Shown: positions 1 through 8,045, counted from the first letter of the stretch. The stretch: DNA of 44,381 nucleotides from Pseudogulbenkiania ferrooxidans 2002 (GCF_000174355.1 NZ_ACIS01000013.1:38250-82630); one strand, 5' to 3'. A program made the numbers and translations. Notes: generated from the sequence alone by a model not told the origin.

Positions 1-2
1 GC

Positions 3-566
3 TTGTTGGGGCGCTGGGTTGGCATCGCCATTGCCGAGGACAGATCGATCAGCACGCTGAGATCCATCGCGACAACGGACGAACTGACGGGTGTGATGCG
101 CCGTGGCCACTTTACGGAGATTGCCGAGAAAGAATTCGGTCGGACCAAGCGCTATGGGGGCCGACTGTCGATGTTCCTGATCGACCTCGACTACTTTAAA
201 CGCATCAATGACAGCTTCGGCCATTATGGTGGTGATGAAACCCTGAAGCGCGTCGCCATTGTTTTTCAGCAGGTGCTCAGGAGCAGCGACATTCTCGGCC
301 GCCTTGGCGGGGAGGAGTTCGCCGTTCTGTTGCCCAACACCCCGGAGTCCGAAGCGAAAGAGGTGGCCGAGCGCCTGCGCCATGAAGTCGAAGAGAGCAC
401 GATTCAAGCGCTGAGCGGAGAAATTCGCGTGACCATCAGTATCGGTGTTGCAGAACTGGCCGCCGAGGACGACTTCACGGCCATCTACAATCGCTGCGAT
501 GCCGCGCTTTATGAGGCGAAGCGGCGGGGCAGAAACTGCGTCGTGGCAAAAGGCGTATGTCTGTAA
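3..566 (+). CDS. Diguanylate cyclase, C-terminal GGDEF domain (5' end outside window)
   Basis: This is the C-terminal part of a diguanylate cyclase, which makes the second messenger c-di-GMP from two GTP. The visible 187 residues hold a whole GGDEF domain. There is an N-terminal DELTG-type motif (about residues 26-37), a metal-binding DLDYFKRIND stretch (61-70) and the active-site variant GGEEF (102-106). An RxxD product-inhibition I-site (RSSD, 93-96) lies five residues before GGEEF, so feedback control by c-di-GMP is expected. The reading frame is open to the window edge. The TTG at position 3 is simply the first start-like codon in view and is probably not the real start, so the sensor part is missing. 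The gene reads toward the prophage and stops about 270 bp before its left end. The function is secure; the signal it senses cannot be seen. Confidence 0.9.
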   Translation: MLGRWVGIAIAEDRSISTLRSIATTDELTGVMRRGHFTEIAEKEFGRTKRYGGRLSMFLIDLDYFKRINDSFGHYGGDETLKRVAIVFQQVLRSSDILGRLGGEEFAVLLPNTPESEAKEVAERLRHEVEESTIQALSGEIRVTISIGVAELAAEDDFTAIYNRCDAALYEAKRRGRNCVVAKGVCL

Positions 567-786
567 GAAGGCTACAATGGCAGCCCCGGCGGCCGGCTTG
601 GAGTACCTGTCGGAGGACGACGGCAACGTGGCCGGCTGATCTGTCGTCGCGCCGGGAGGGGCGGCGGAAAGTGTAGACGCGAACTGTCGCTCTGCGTCGT
701 CACGGCGTTGTGCAGGCCCAGTGAGGGCGGGGATCGCTATAGATCGATGCGGAGCTTGAAGGCCGACACGGGGCCTACCGCAAGGC
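567..786. other. Intergenic stretch with no gene recognised
   Basis: No convincing coding frame, RNA gene or repeat is seen between the diguanylate cyclase stop and the displaced tRNA terminator. Short open frames here have no recognisable protein features. The one running into the left tRNA copy (708-893) ends in the peptide expected when a tRNA 3' end is translated, so it is not a gene. Confidence 0.5.
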
Positions 787-820
787 AGAAAAGCAAAAGG
801 CCAACTCGTTTGAGTTGGCC
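787..820 (-). terminator. Displaced original terminator of the tRNA-Met gene
   Basis: A perfect 9-bp stem (799-807 with 812-820, loop GTTT) is followed on the minus strand by TTTT and then another T-rich run. It lies just beyond the CCA end of the left tRNA copy, where the host tRNA transcript would have ended before the prophage inserted. It is now about 13.5 kb from the intact tRNA gene. Its role as the ancestral tRNA terminator is inferred from position. Confidence 0.75.
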
Positions 821-835
821 TAAGGCTTTAATTGG

Positions 836-883
836 TGGTGGCGAATCAGGGACTCGAACCCCGGACCTGCGGATTATGATTCC
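836..883 (-). repeat. attL: duplicated 3' end of tRNA-Met
   Basis: These 48 bp are identical to the 3' part of the intact tRNA-Met gene at 14352-14399, starting exactly at the CCA end. After one mismatch (884) four more bases match. It covers the acceptor 3' strand, T arm, variable loop and part of the anticodon arm. The D arm and 5' acceptor strand are missing, so it cannot be a working tRNA. It marks the left junction of the prophage. Confidence 0.93.
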
Positions 884-946
884 TTCGCAATAGCCCCACA
901 CTGATCGTCAATCCACTACATTTCAATGGGTTAAGAAAATCTAGGC

Positions 947-1138
947 TCACTGTAGTCGACTTTGCGCGACTATAGCGTCGACGGTTAGTTGACAGTCAAA
1001 GGCTGGTGCAAGTGTGGGGTGATCAGCCCCTTTCGGCACAGTAATGTTGAGCGCCCGCCCATCTCGAACCACCAGGCAGCCCTTACAGCCAGGTCCCTCA
1101 AGGACAGCCATGCACGCTTCTGCGAGTCCAATGCTCAT
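947..1138 (-). CDS. Small hypothetical protein coupled to the RloB-like gene
   Basis: A 63-residue frame starts with an ATG that overlaps the rloB-like stop codon (ATGA), which suggests translational coupling. It is slightly GC-richer than the two cargo genes upstream. I recognise no family, signal peptide or membrane segment. There is a CxxC pair (residues 18-21). It lies between the ATPase-nuclease pair and the left att site, where a small third defence component or a remnant could sit. It may equally be a chance frame; the overlap is the main support. Confidence 0.3.
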   Translation of the reverse strand: MSIGLAEACMAVLEGPGCKGCLVVRDGRALNITVPKGADHPTLAPAFDCQLTVDAIVAQSRLQ

Positions 1139-1785
1139 TCAAAATTGTCAATTGCATCTAGCAAGAGATGAATTTCCGTGAACGGATTGAGCTGATATGG
1201 TTTTGTTCTTTGCGGGTCCGCACTTTCTAAAGTTTGTGCATTCATTTTTTTTGCCGCTTTGCGAGCAGAATCAAGCCCCCCTTTTACAGAATCAAATATC
1301 GATGCATTGGCTTTGTCGTATTCATGAATGCCTTTTTCTTTTAAGTGCTCCTTTAATTTACTATTGCTAATTAGGTCAGCGTAGCTGCTGTATGGCGAAC
1401 CATTTTCTTGAAAGTGAAGCAAGAGCCACAGCTCAAAGCAAACATTAGAAATAGCAATATTAATGCCGTTGGACTTTGCTTTTTGAGATGCCTCCGCATG
1501 CAGAGCGTCAGGGTATTTTGCAACGCTCTCCCTGTCAAATACGACCCAGAAAATGTCACTTTTTGGGCAGGTAGGAGATTTTTTATGTTTAACTGCCTCA
1601 TCAACCAATTGAACAGGTGTATTTTTTTTTGTTGGCTCTACTCTGATTACGTTTTTTCTACGGTTCCCTGGGGATGTTTCTTGTAGGTAGCTATTAATAT
1701 AATTTGGTTCGGTTTTCGCCCCTTCGCAATATATATGAAGGACTGCCTGCAGCTTTCTCTGAACTGCCGATTTCTTCTTTGGCAT
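1135..1785 (-). CDS. RloB-like protein (AbiLii-type), putative toprim-like nuclease
   Basis: This 216-residue protein matches the RloB family by eye. It has an N-terminal YCEGAKTEPNY motif (19-29), a VVFDRES motif (about 81-87) and the typical ISNVCFELWLLLHF segment (112-125). Family members are encoded beside an AAA ATPase and are found in phage-exclusion systems such as AbiL and near type I restriction loci (RloA/RloB). The conserved acidic residues are thought to form a toprim-like metal site, so a nucleic-acid nuclease effector is likely. It follows the ATPase gene by 22 bp on the same strand, so the two are surely co-transcribed. Base composition is much more AT-rich than the surrounding phage core, a sign of separate acquisition. 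The family call is fairly sure; the target is not visible. Confidence 0.82.
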   Translation of the reverse strand: MPKKKSAVQRKLQAVLHIYCEGAKTEPNYINSYLQETSPGNRRKNVIRVEPTKKNTPVQLVDEAVKHKKSPTCPKSDIFWVVFDRESVAKYPDALHAEASQKAKSNGINIAISNVCFELWLLLHFQENGSPYSSYADLISNSKLKEHLKEKGIHEYDKANASIFDSVKGGLDSARKAAKKMNAQTLESADPQRTKPYQLNPFTEIHLLLDAIDNFE

Positions 1786-1807
1786 GATGAATTAACTTAT
1801 GTAAAAT

Positions 1808-3127
1808 TTATTCAAAGAAGTTGCTGTTTTTATTATCTTCCGCTAATTTTTCGTCCTCAGCGGGGCGTAACAGCTTGGAAATTGACATGTAGTCAATGCT
1901 TGGCAACGCACCAAATCTTCCATCGTCATACCAGTCATCAAATGGGCTGTTTGATTTGACTTCTTTCTTATCAAAAGAGTCCAGTGAATACAGCTGCGTT
2001 TTGCCACGAATTTTTTCAGTGAACCAAATTTGATCCCGTCTCATCCTCGCCGGATTCATTAGCTGAATATTGTGAGTGGTGAATATTAGCTGAGCATTTT
2101 TTGTATTAACTTCAGAGTCGTTAAATAGTTTAATTATCAATTCAGCAATATGAGGGTGAAAGCTATTCTCCAATTCATCCATGAAAATAATGCCACCACT
2201 GCTTAAGACTCCCTGAAGCATAGGAAGAAAAGAAAAGAGCTTTTGTGTTCCTTCTGACTCTCGATCTTCTTCAAACTCTTCAAGGTCGCCAGATTCATTT
2301 TCATGTGCGAAGAAAAGTTGCAACTTACTTCTTTCAATTAGAACTTTTTTTACTTTTTCTGGCAGATTGTCAGGAATAAAATCGGGGGAAAAGTTTTCAT
2401 TCTTATGAACTTTAATTCTTGCAATCCCAGTATCTACAAGGCAAAGTAATTTCGATGTAAAATCGATTGACTTTTCATATTCATTCATGTCCGACATCAG
2501 TACTTGTTGATTTGGACCTAGAATCGCAATGTCTTTTCTAAAGAAGTCGTAGGCAGCACGAATTACATCTGCGGCAGCAGCACTATTAGCAGCCTTCGAA
2601 AGATAACTATTGTTTTTGAAGATTGGGATGCGGCGCGCTCCACCCTTGTAATGCCCTCCGAATTGTATTGTTTCCCACGAGTCATTCTCGGTTCGTTTAA
2701 AAATATTGGCCTTCTGTCTTGTGGGGAAAAAGTCTAAGCTCTCTTCAATAATTGAAGTGTGAGTAAATGAAACGCTATATAAGTATCTGATATTGTCGTG
2801 GCTAAAAAACTCTAGCTCGAACTTGACTGGCGCTTTCTTTGTTGCGTCGGAAAGTCGATACGGATCATACCAAGGTATCGGTTCGCCCTCTTTTAGATCA
2901 CCGGAATAAACAACCAAATTCTGTAGTGCTTGGAATGCAAGCAAAATATTAGTTTTTCCTGATGCATTCGCGCCATAAATTCCAATGCTTCGCAATACCC
3001 CGATACGATCCCCGGCTGGATATGCAACATGGGTGGATAGGTGGTTTCTAGGGGACTCTACATGCATGCTTAGTAGAGTCTCGTCCTTGATTGATCTGAA
3101 ATTTTGTATAGTGAAATCAATGATCAT
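1808..3127 (-). CDS. RloA-like / AbiLi-type AAA ATPase
   Basis: This is an ABC/SMC-like ATPase of the abortive-infection type. Residues are counted from the ATG at 3127. The N terminus MIIDFTIQNFRSIKDE is the classical start of the family. Walker A is GANASGKT (52-59), Walker B is IIFMDELEN (about 313-321), and an H-loop TTH follows (350-352). A long insert lies between, as in other AAA_15/AAA_21 defence ATPases. An upstream in-frame ATG at 3172 would add 15 residues, but 3127 has a GGA Shine-Dalgarno core at good spacing and matches the family N terminus. It probably senses infection and controls the RloB-like partner encoded just downstream. The DNA is AT-rich relative to the phage core. 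This is cargo rather than a virion gene. Confidence 0.85.
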   Translation of the reverse strand: MIIDFTIQNFRSIKDETLLSMHVESPRNHLSTHVAYPAGDRIGVLRSIGIYGANASGKTNILLAFQALQNLVVYSGDLKEGEPIPWYDPYRLSDATKKAPVKFELEFFSHDNIRYLYSVSFTHTSIIEESLDFFPTRQKANIFKRTENDSWETIQFGGHYKGGARRIPIFKNNSYLSKAANSAAAADVIRAAYDFFRKDIAILGPNQQVLMSDMNEYEKSIDFTSKLLCLVDTGIARIKVHKNENFSPDFIPDNLPEKVKKVLIERSKLQLFFAHENESGDLEEFEEDRESEGTQKLFSFLPMLQGVLSSGGIIFMDELENSFHPHIAELIIKLFNDSEVNTKNAQLIFTTHNIQLMNPARMRRDQIWFTEKIRGKTQLYSLDSFDKKEVKSNSPFDDWYDDGRFGALPSIDYMSISKLLRPAEDEKLAEDNKNSNFFE

Positions 3128-3302
3128 GATGTTTCCGTCTCGCCAAAGTGGCTGTTTTCTTGAGTTTCGCACAAAATTTGTCGGAAAACACGTTCTTCGT
3201 CACATCCTGTGGCCTGTCATCTACATGCGGACTATGATCTATAGTTGCTTGGACTTCTTGGGCTTTGCCCAAGCCCCACAAACGATCGCGTTTGATCCTC
3301 GG

Positions 3303-3330
3303 GGGCTGGGGTGAACGGCCACCCCAGCCC
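3303..3330. repeat. Perfect 11-bp hairpin in phage intergenic region
   Basis: The arms 3303-3313 and 3320-3330 are perfectly complementary and very GC-rich, with a 6-nt loop AACGGC. No T-run follows on either side, so an intrinsic terminator is less likely than a structural signal for ssDNA replication or packaging. Confidence 0.6.
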
Positions 3331-3562
3331 TCCGAGTGAGCGTGGGGTCGCTACGAAGCCGTCAAGGGCAAGACGAGTGGCCTACGGCCACCCTTGACCG
3401 TTTCTCCGCTCGTGGGGAGTGGTGCCGGCCGTCGACAAGGCAAGCCAGCGCGATCTGGCTCCGGCTGTGTGTTCCTCGCGCTCGCGCGCTGCGGTACGCC
3501 AGCCGGCGCCGTGTCGCGCGGGGTGGGCAAGTCGAAGGAAAGTCGGACCAGGAAGGTCGCGC

Positions 3563-3684
3563 GGAATTATTGGTGTTTATGCGTGGATTGCTCGGGCAGA
3601 TCGCCCAGGAACCGAGGATGGGGCATGCCTTGGCCCCTCTGCGCATCGGTCAACCAGGCATTCACGCATAAACACCAGTAATCC
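3563..3684. repeat. Long inverted repeat in phage intergenic region
   Basis: Two arms share the 15-base core TGGTGTTTATGCGTG (3571-3585 and, inverted, 3663-3677). The match continues outward with small differences. The roughly 77-nt loop contains smaller complementary blocks (GGGC/GCCC near 3594-3606, GGGGC/GCCCC near 3629-3637). A large branched stem in the ssDNA form is expected, as at filamentous phage origins. Confidence 0.6.
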
Positions 3685-3709
3685 TTGCCCATCCCGGTTT
3701 CCAGCGGAG

Positions 3710-4993
3710 CTAGCTGGCCGTTTTGGTCAGTTGCAGCATCAGCAGGATCTCGGTCTGGTTGCTGCTGCTGGAGCGGGCGCGCAGGAAGTCGGGCAGGAAG
3801 GACAGCCCGGTGCGACTGGCGTTGTCCTTCTCGTCGCGCAGGCCACCGAGCACGATCAGCTCGCCGTCCAGGGCGGAGACATGGGTGCGGAGCTCGCGCT
3901 TGATCAGGGTCGGCGAGTCATCGACGCCGGTCTCGGTTTTGACGAAGTTGGACACCTGCTGCGACACCTCGAGGTCGATCGTGCGGTCGCGCACCTGGGG
4001 CGCGATGTTGAAGATGACACCGGATGACTTGTACTCGATCGAGCGCACCGGCGTGCCGCCGCCCTGCGGATAGGACACCGACCCGAGCACCGGCACGTCC
4101 TGTCCCACCGTCAGCGAGGCGCTGCGGCCGGACTTGACCCGCAGGTACGGAGTCGACACCACCTTGAAGCGCGAATCGCCGGCCAGTGCACCGATCGCGG
4201 CGTCGATCGCGCCGGTCTTGAGGGTGATCGCATTGTCGCCCTTGGGCGGTGTACCGATCGTCACACCAAGCTTGCCGCCTAGCAGAGACAGCGCGAGCTG
4301 GAAGCCTGACGCCTCGTTCTGGCCGGTCGACACCTCGTACACCACGCCCTTCACTAGCACCTCTCCCATCGCAGTATCGACTTGTGGCAGTACACGCTTG
4401 AGCATGTCGATCTCGGCCGCCGTGCCCTGGAACACCATCACGTCGCTTTTCTGGTCGATCAGTGCCGCAGCGGTGCCGGACGGCGCTGGCGTGCTCGACG
4501 CATTGCCCGGCGCGGCGCGCACCGTGCGGTTGACGGTGAATGAGCCGTTCTTGAACAGCGGCCTGAGTAGTTCGGTCAGGTAGGCGAGATCGCGGTATTT
4601 TGGCCGGTAGACAAACAGTTCGAGCGCCGGGCCTTTCTGCTCGGCCGGCTTGACGGTGACGAAGTCGACGCCGCCGCGCATCTCGATCGCGAAGCCGAGA
4701 GAATCGAGAAAGGCGCGGAGGAAGGTCCGCAGCTCGCCCTTGCTCGCATCGAAGCGGAACGAGACTAGGCGCTGGTCGCCGAGTACGTTTGGATCGAGCA
4801 CATACGGCTGCTTGAGCACTTCCCCGTACAGTAGTGCGATCACCTGCGCCACGTTGACGCCCTGGAAGTCGAACTTCGGTGCTGGGGGCTGCGCCGCTGG
4901 TGCGACCGGAGCCGGGGGCTTGGTGACGAGGGGCGGTGCGGCTTGGGCACTGACGGCCAGCAACAGTGAAAGCACGATGAGGGATCGTTTCAT
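3710..4993 (-). CDS. Phage secretin, pIV-like outer-membrane export channel
   Basis: This 427-residue protein is the secretin through which the assembled virion leaves the outer membrane. The start at 4993 is chosen because it gives a clean signal peptide (MKRSLIVLSLLLAVSAQA), has an AGGAG ribosome site, and overlaps the Zot stop as ATGA. A longer in-frame extension upstream only shadows the Zot gene. A Pro/Ala-rich linker is followed by N-domains (about 40-210, with a VAQVIALLYGEVLKQPYVLD block) and the C-terminal secretin domain. That domain has the GQDVPVLGSV region, the VGVIFNI-like SSGVIFNIAPQV segment and a final LIVLGGL block. It resembles both phage pIV and PilQ/GspD secretins. It is the last core gene before the intergenic region, as in M13. 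Confidence 0.92.
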   Translation of the reverse strand: MKRSLIVLSLLLAVSAQAAPPLVTKPPAPVAPAAQPPAPKFDFQGVNVAQVIALLYGEVLKQPYVLDPNVLGDQRLVSFRFDASKGELRTFLRAFLDSLGFAIEMRGGVDFVTVKPAEQKGPALELFVYRPKYRDLAYLTELLRPLFKNGSFTVNRTVRAAPGNASSTPAPSGTAAALIDQKSDVMVFQGTAAEIDMLKRVLPQVDTAMGEVLVKGVVYEVSTGQNEASGFQLALSLLGGKLGVTIGTPPKGDNAITLKTGAIDAAIGALAGDSRFKVVSTPYLRVKSGRSASLTVGQDVPVLGSVSYPQGGGTPVRSIEYKSSGVIFNIAPQVRDRTIDLEVSQQVSNFVKTETGVDDSPTLIKRELRTHVSALDGELIVLGGLRDEKDNASRTGLSFLPDFLRARSSSSNQTEILLMLQLTKTAS

Positions 4994-6060
4994 CGCGGCA
5001 CTCCTAGGCCGAGCGAGCTCTGGGCCGCGGCTGGCGGCGCCGACCAGGTAGTGACGCGCGCGCCATCGACCACGCCGATTATTGACAGACCGCTGTTGCT
5101 GAACATGCTTGGCGACTCGAGCCGCACACGGTTCTGCTGATTGGCGATCACGACCCAGCTTTGCCCGTTCGCGCTGAATTGCCCGACTACGCGCCAGCGC
5201 TCGGAGAACGTCGGTTGTACGGGTTGGGAAGGCTGTGCCGGCGCTACTTGACTGGCCGGCTGCGACGCCTCCTTGGCCGCCAGCGCCGGTGTACCCGCAG
5301 GCGTACGATGAAAGAAACGCCAAGTGTTCCAGATGCCGAAGCTGATGAAGGCAACCACCCCGAGCGCGATCAGCCACAGCTTCTTGTTGGTCAGGATGTT
5401 GGCACGCTTGTCGATCGCGTTTTCCTTGCCCTGGCCGCCTGCATATGACTTGTAGAGTGGGAAGATCTCGGAGTCGTACTTCTTGTTGTGGACGTCGATT
5501 TGGGTTTTCTTGTTCTGCTTCCAGCCCTCATAGATCTGCACCCGATACATCTTGGTAAGCCCCAGCGACTTGAGCTTGGTCATCAGGAACGAGAACTCGA
5601 TCACGTTCCGCAGGTTGCGGTGCAGACCGGTGATGTCCTGGGTCATGAGCACTACGTCGCACGCCACGCCGGTGTCCGGGTGGGTGTAGTGACGGTGCAT
5701 GCGGAAAAACTGCATGTGCTCGTGGCTGAACTTGCCGCCGTCCGTACCCCAGAAGCGCCACGCTTCGTCGATCGCCACGATGTCGCCGGGCTGGACCACC
5801 GACACCACATCCGGCTGTTCTTCGTCGGGAAAGAACGCCGGCTCCTTCACCCGCGCATTGCTGACGTGGACGACATGGCCGAGCTTGTCGGGATCGGCCT
5901 CACGCTTCTTCACCAGGTAGGCGTGGATGCGCTCCTCGTTGATACCGTCGATGTTGGTTACGACTTTACGGCCGGCAAAGATCGCCTCGAGCACCACCGA
6001 GCGCATCACCTCAAACGATTTGCCGGAGCCTTGCAGGCCGGTATATGCATTGATTGCCAT
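4990..6060 (-). CDS. Zot-family assembly ATPase, pI-like
   Basis: This 356-residue protein belongs to the zonular occludens toxin (Zot) family. In inoviruses this is the inner-membrane morphogenesis ATPase, the equivalent of M13 pI. Walker A is GLQGSGKS (residues 8-15) and Walker B is DIVAIDEAW (about 93-101). A single transmembrane segment lies at about 228-247, followed by a Pro/Gln/Ala-rich periplasmic tail with a C-terminal domain. The topology (cytoplasmic ATPase, one membrane pass, periplasmic tail) fits contact with the secretin encoded immediately downstream, whose start overlaps this stop. The name Zot comes from the Vibrio CTX phage protein; nothing here shows toxin activity. Confidence 0.94.
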   Translation of the reverse strand: MAINAYTGLQGSGKSFEVMRSVVLEAIFAGRKVVTNIDGINEERIHAYLVKKREADPDKLGHVVHVSNARVKEPAFFPDEEQPDVVSVVQPGDIVAIDEAWRFWGTDGGKFSHEHMQFFRMHRHYTHPDTGVACDVVLMTQDITGLHRNLRNVIEFSFLMTKLKSLGLTKMYRVQIYEGWKQNKKTQIDVHNKKYDSEIFPLYKSYAGGQGKENAIDKRANILTNKKLWLIALGVVAFISFGIWNTWRFFHRTPAGTPALAAKEASQPASQVAPAQPSQPVQPTFSERWRVVGQFSANGQSWVVIANQQNRVRLESPSMFSNSGLSIIGVVDGARVTTWSAPPAAAQSSLGLGVPR

Positions 6061-6064
6061 GAGA

Positions 6065-6358
6065 TTATCCGATCACCGGGATGCGGCGGATGATGAAGCG
6101 CGTCGCGACAGCCGCCAGCACGATCGGCAGTCCCTGGCTGAGGGCGAACAGATCAAGGAAGTACCACACCGCCGCCGGGATCCCGCCAAGGGAACCGGTC
6201 AGGCTGTCGGCGGTCGGGAACACTCCGGCCGATTGCAGAACCTGGATGAATTCAGTGGTGATGAACCATAGGGCGAAATAGGTCGCGAACTTGACCAGGA
6301 CGGAACGCACCAGCCAGGCCAGTGCCGCGTTCAGAGCGGAAAGGACGATGCCGAACAT
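6065..6358 (-). CDS. DUF2523-type minor coat protein, pVI-like
   Basis: A 97-residue, very hydrophobic protein with about three membrane segments. It lies between the pIII-like gene and zot with only 4-7 bp gaps. Length, position and hydrophobicity match the DUF2523 family, regarded as the gpVI minor coat protein that helps release the virion end from the membrane. It starts MFGIVLSALNAALAWLV. The pVI role is from family and synteny. Confidence 0.85.
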   Translation of the reverse strand: MFGIVLSALNAALAWLVRSVLVKFATYFALWFITTEFIQVLQSAGVFPTADSLTGSLGGIPAAVWYFLDLFALSQGLPIVLAAVATRFIIRRIPVIG

Positions 6359-6365
6359 AGAGAAC

Positions 6366-7949
6366 TCAGGCGGATAGGATGATGAGAACAGCGACCACGC
6401 CCCACACGACGGTCATGATCAGGTAAAGCGCTTGACGCTGCCCCTCCGCAATCGTGCACTGGCTATCCATGACGATCACCTTGCCGAACAGGTTGAACTC
6501 CGGCTTGGGGCAGACAGCCAAGTGCTGAGGCGTGGTAAAGCGCTTGAAGTCGGGCAGCAAGTTGAGCAGTGGCGCCAAGATCATTTGCGCGGTCGGTGTC
6601 GTCTCGAGCGACGGCGCGCCGATGCCGGGATCCGTGCCCAGGTTGAGTTGCGGCTGGTCGGCACCCGGATTGGTACCGGTAGAACCGCCCGGCGTCACTG
6701 TGCCGGTGCCCGTATCTGGCGAGACCGGCGTGCCAGTAGAGTCCGGTGGCAGTGGTGCCCAGGGTGAGCTGCCGCCAGTGGCTCCGGAACCCGCCGAAGG
6801 CATCGGCGCTGTCATGTCACCGACGGTCGGATAGTAGCTGGCGTTGGCCTGCTGCCATGCCTGCGCGTCCGCCGCACTGATCGGTTGGATGTTGCTGTAG
6901 GGGATGCCGTCGTAACCGGGCTGCTGGGCAGCCTGCTTCCACAGTTGGTTGGCGAGCGCGGCAAGCAAGACCGGGTTGATCGGCTTGGACTTCTCACTAT
7001 CGGGCAATCCGCTAACAGCGTCGGAGAGCGATTTGACGCCATCGGCACTCGAACTGGTCGACGTCGGGGTGATGCCCAGCGAGGTGCATTTGCCACCAAC
7101 CGAGTAACTCAGAACCGGACAATCGGCGGCCGCGACCGATTTTGTCACGTCGTAGGTAAAAGTTTCTCCCTTAAATTCAGTCCAACTCCCGTACTGTAAG
7201 AAAGCGGTGGCATAGCCAATGTTGGCCGTCGAACCGGTAACGTTGATTTTGGTCCAGGCCGTTTTCGAGCCATCCCCGTCTCTATAGGGAGCACTGCACT
7301 GTGACGGATCAAAACGGTAAGGGTATTGGTAGGTGCCGGCACAGACATACGAGCTGAGGTATCCAAAAATCGCTGTGCCCGGATCGCCGGCGCAAATTGG
7401 GGTGGCGGAGGTGGTCATGGCACACCAAGCTTCTCCCCCCTTTTGCATTGCTGCCGGTTTGAAGTTACTGGCAGCCCCCGAGGCAAACGGGATTTGATCG
7501 AACGCCATTTCGCCGGGAGAGCCGGATACGGTGACCGTGCTGTTATCACCAAACGCCCACTTAACCACCCCGTCGAGGGCCACCGTCACCCCATAGGTCA
7601 CGACGGTGCTTACTGCTGCAACCGCCATAACGGATACCCATGCTGGAGCTGTCACACCTGCGACGACAACGGCGGCGGCTCCTCCTGCTGCCGCCCCCAC
7701 TGCCGTTGTCCCAACTTTGGATACGGTGTTAATCACCCGAGGATCGGTGTTGCTGAAGCCGCGTTGCACTGCGTTCTGCTGAACCAGGCCGGAGAGCGCA
7801 GCCTTGGCTCGCAACGCATCGACCTGAGTCGCCGGCGTGGCGGCGACGTAACTGCCGATGATGTTGCCCTTACTGTCGAAGATCAGATTGGTGGCATGTA
7901 CAGGCAGCACCGTCAAACACACCACCAGGGCAGCGATTTTCAGTTTCAC
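6366..7949 (-). CDS. pIII-like adsorption/attachment protein
   Basis: This 527-residue secreted protein has the layout of a filamentous-phage pIII. It has a signal peptide (VKLKIAALVVCLTVLPVHA), an Ala/Val-rich hydrophobic stretch (about 85-125), cysteine-containing domains, and a long Gly/Pro/Thr/Ser-rich linker. It ends in a C-terminal domain with a transmembrane anchor (last 20 residues). The GTG at 7949 is chosen because it begins the signal peptide, overlaps the stop of the tiny upstream gene as GTGA, and has a GGTGGA ribosome site. The ATG at 7979 would add ten residues that spoil the signal peptide. It should bind the host pilus or co-receptor and cap one virion end. Sequence divergence is normal for this protein, so the call rests on architecture and synteny. 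Confidence 0.8.
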   Translation of the reverse strand: MKLKIAALVVCLTVLPVHATNLIFDSKGNIIGSYVAATPATQVDALRAKAALSGLVQQNAVQRGFSNTDPRVINTVSKVGTTAVGAAAGGAAAVVVAGVTAPAWVSVMAVAAVSTVVTYGVTVALDGVVKWAFGDNSTVTVSGSPGEMAFDQIPFASGAASNFKPAAMQKGGEAWCAMTTSATPICAGDPGTAIFGYLSSYVCAGTYQYPYRFDPSQCSAPYRDGDGSKTAWTKINVTGSTANIGYATAFLQYGSWTEFKGETFTYDVTKSVAAADCPVLSYSVGGKCTSLGITPTSTSSSADGVKSLSDAVSGLPDSEKSKPINPVLLAALANQLWKQAAQQPGYDGIPYSNIQPISAADAQAWQQANASYYPTVGDMTAPMPSAGSGATGGSSPWAPLPPDSTGTPVSPDTGTGTVTPGGSTGTNPGADQPQLNLGTDPGIGAPSLETTPTAQMILAPLLNLLPDFKRFTTPQHLAVCPKPEFNLFGKVIVMDSQCTIAEGQRQALYLIMTVVWGVVAVLIILSA

Positions 7950-8044
7950 CGGCTGTTCCACCACAGCCCGATCAGGCACAGAAGCAGCAGGAAGCCGATC
8001 CAGCCCAAGAGGTAAAGAAACGCGAGATGGATCTCAGGTTGCAT
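7946..8044 (-). CDS. Tiny membrane protein, candidate minor coat (pVII/pIX-like)
   Basis: A 32-residue protein starts at 8044 with ATG after a good AGGAG ribosome site. It contains one long hydrophobic helix (about residues 7-27, AFLYLLGWIGFLLLLCLIGL) and a short basic end. Its stop overlaps the pIII-like GTG start. Size and hydrophobicity match M13 pVII (33 aa) and pIX (32 aa), which cap the virion tip where assembly begins. In M13 those genes precede the coat gene; here they follow it. Confidence 0.7.
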   Translation of the reverse strand: MQPEIHLAFLYLLGWIGFLLLLCLIGLWWNSR

Positions 8045-8045
8045 A

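Larger units (their letters stand above)
3173..3709. other. Hairpin-rich phage intergenic region, candidate origin and packaging signal
   Basis: No gene is recognised here. The region lies directly downstream of the secretin gene, where M13 has its intergenic region with replication origins and the packaging hairpin. Strong inverted repeats are visible. One is a short 7-bp hairpin (3257-3263/3267-3273). A perfect 11-bp stem has a 6-nt loop (3303-3313/3320-3330). A nested hairpin is closed by an 8-bp stem (3361-3368/3391-3398). A long one is closed by arms sharing 15 identical bases (3571-3585/3663-3677). The leftmost part also must hold the promoter for the ATPase gene. Origin and packaging roles are inferred from position and structure; no nick site was identified. 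Confidence 0.55.

Noticed and set aside
836-888. A second tRNA gene at the left end
   Set aside because: Only the 3' two thirds of the tRNA is present; the D arm and 5' acceptor strand are absent, so it is an att remnant.
708-893. A 61-residue open frame ending in GTRTPDLRIMIP
   Set aside because: The last part is the translation of the duplicated tRNA-Met 3' end, a well-known false gene. The rest has no protein features.
3336-4027. Plus-strand open frames in the phage intergenic region
   Set aside because: They are Arg-rich, overlap one another in several frames, lack ribosome sites, and run into the antisense of the secretin gene.
4990-6060. Zot as an enterotoxin
   Set aside because: The Walker motifs, membrane segment and phage context support the assembly ATPase role. 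No evidence for toxin activity is visible.
7221-7228. GTTGGCCG in the pIII-like gene as a motif copy inside the phage
   Set aside because: Only eight of ten bases match and the flanks differ from the consensus; such partial matches are expected by chance.
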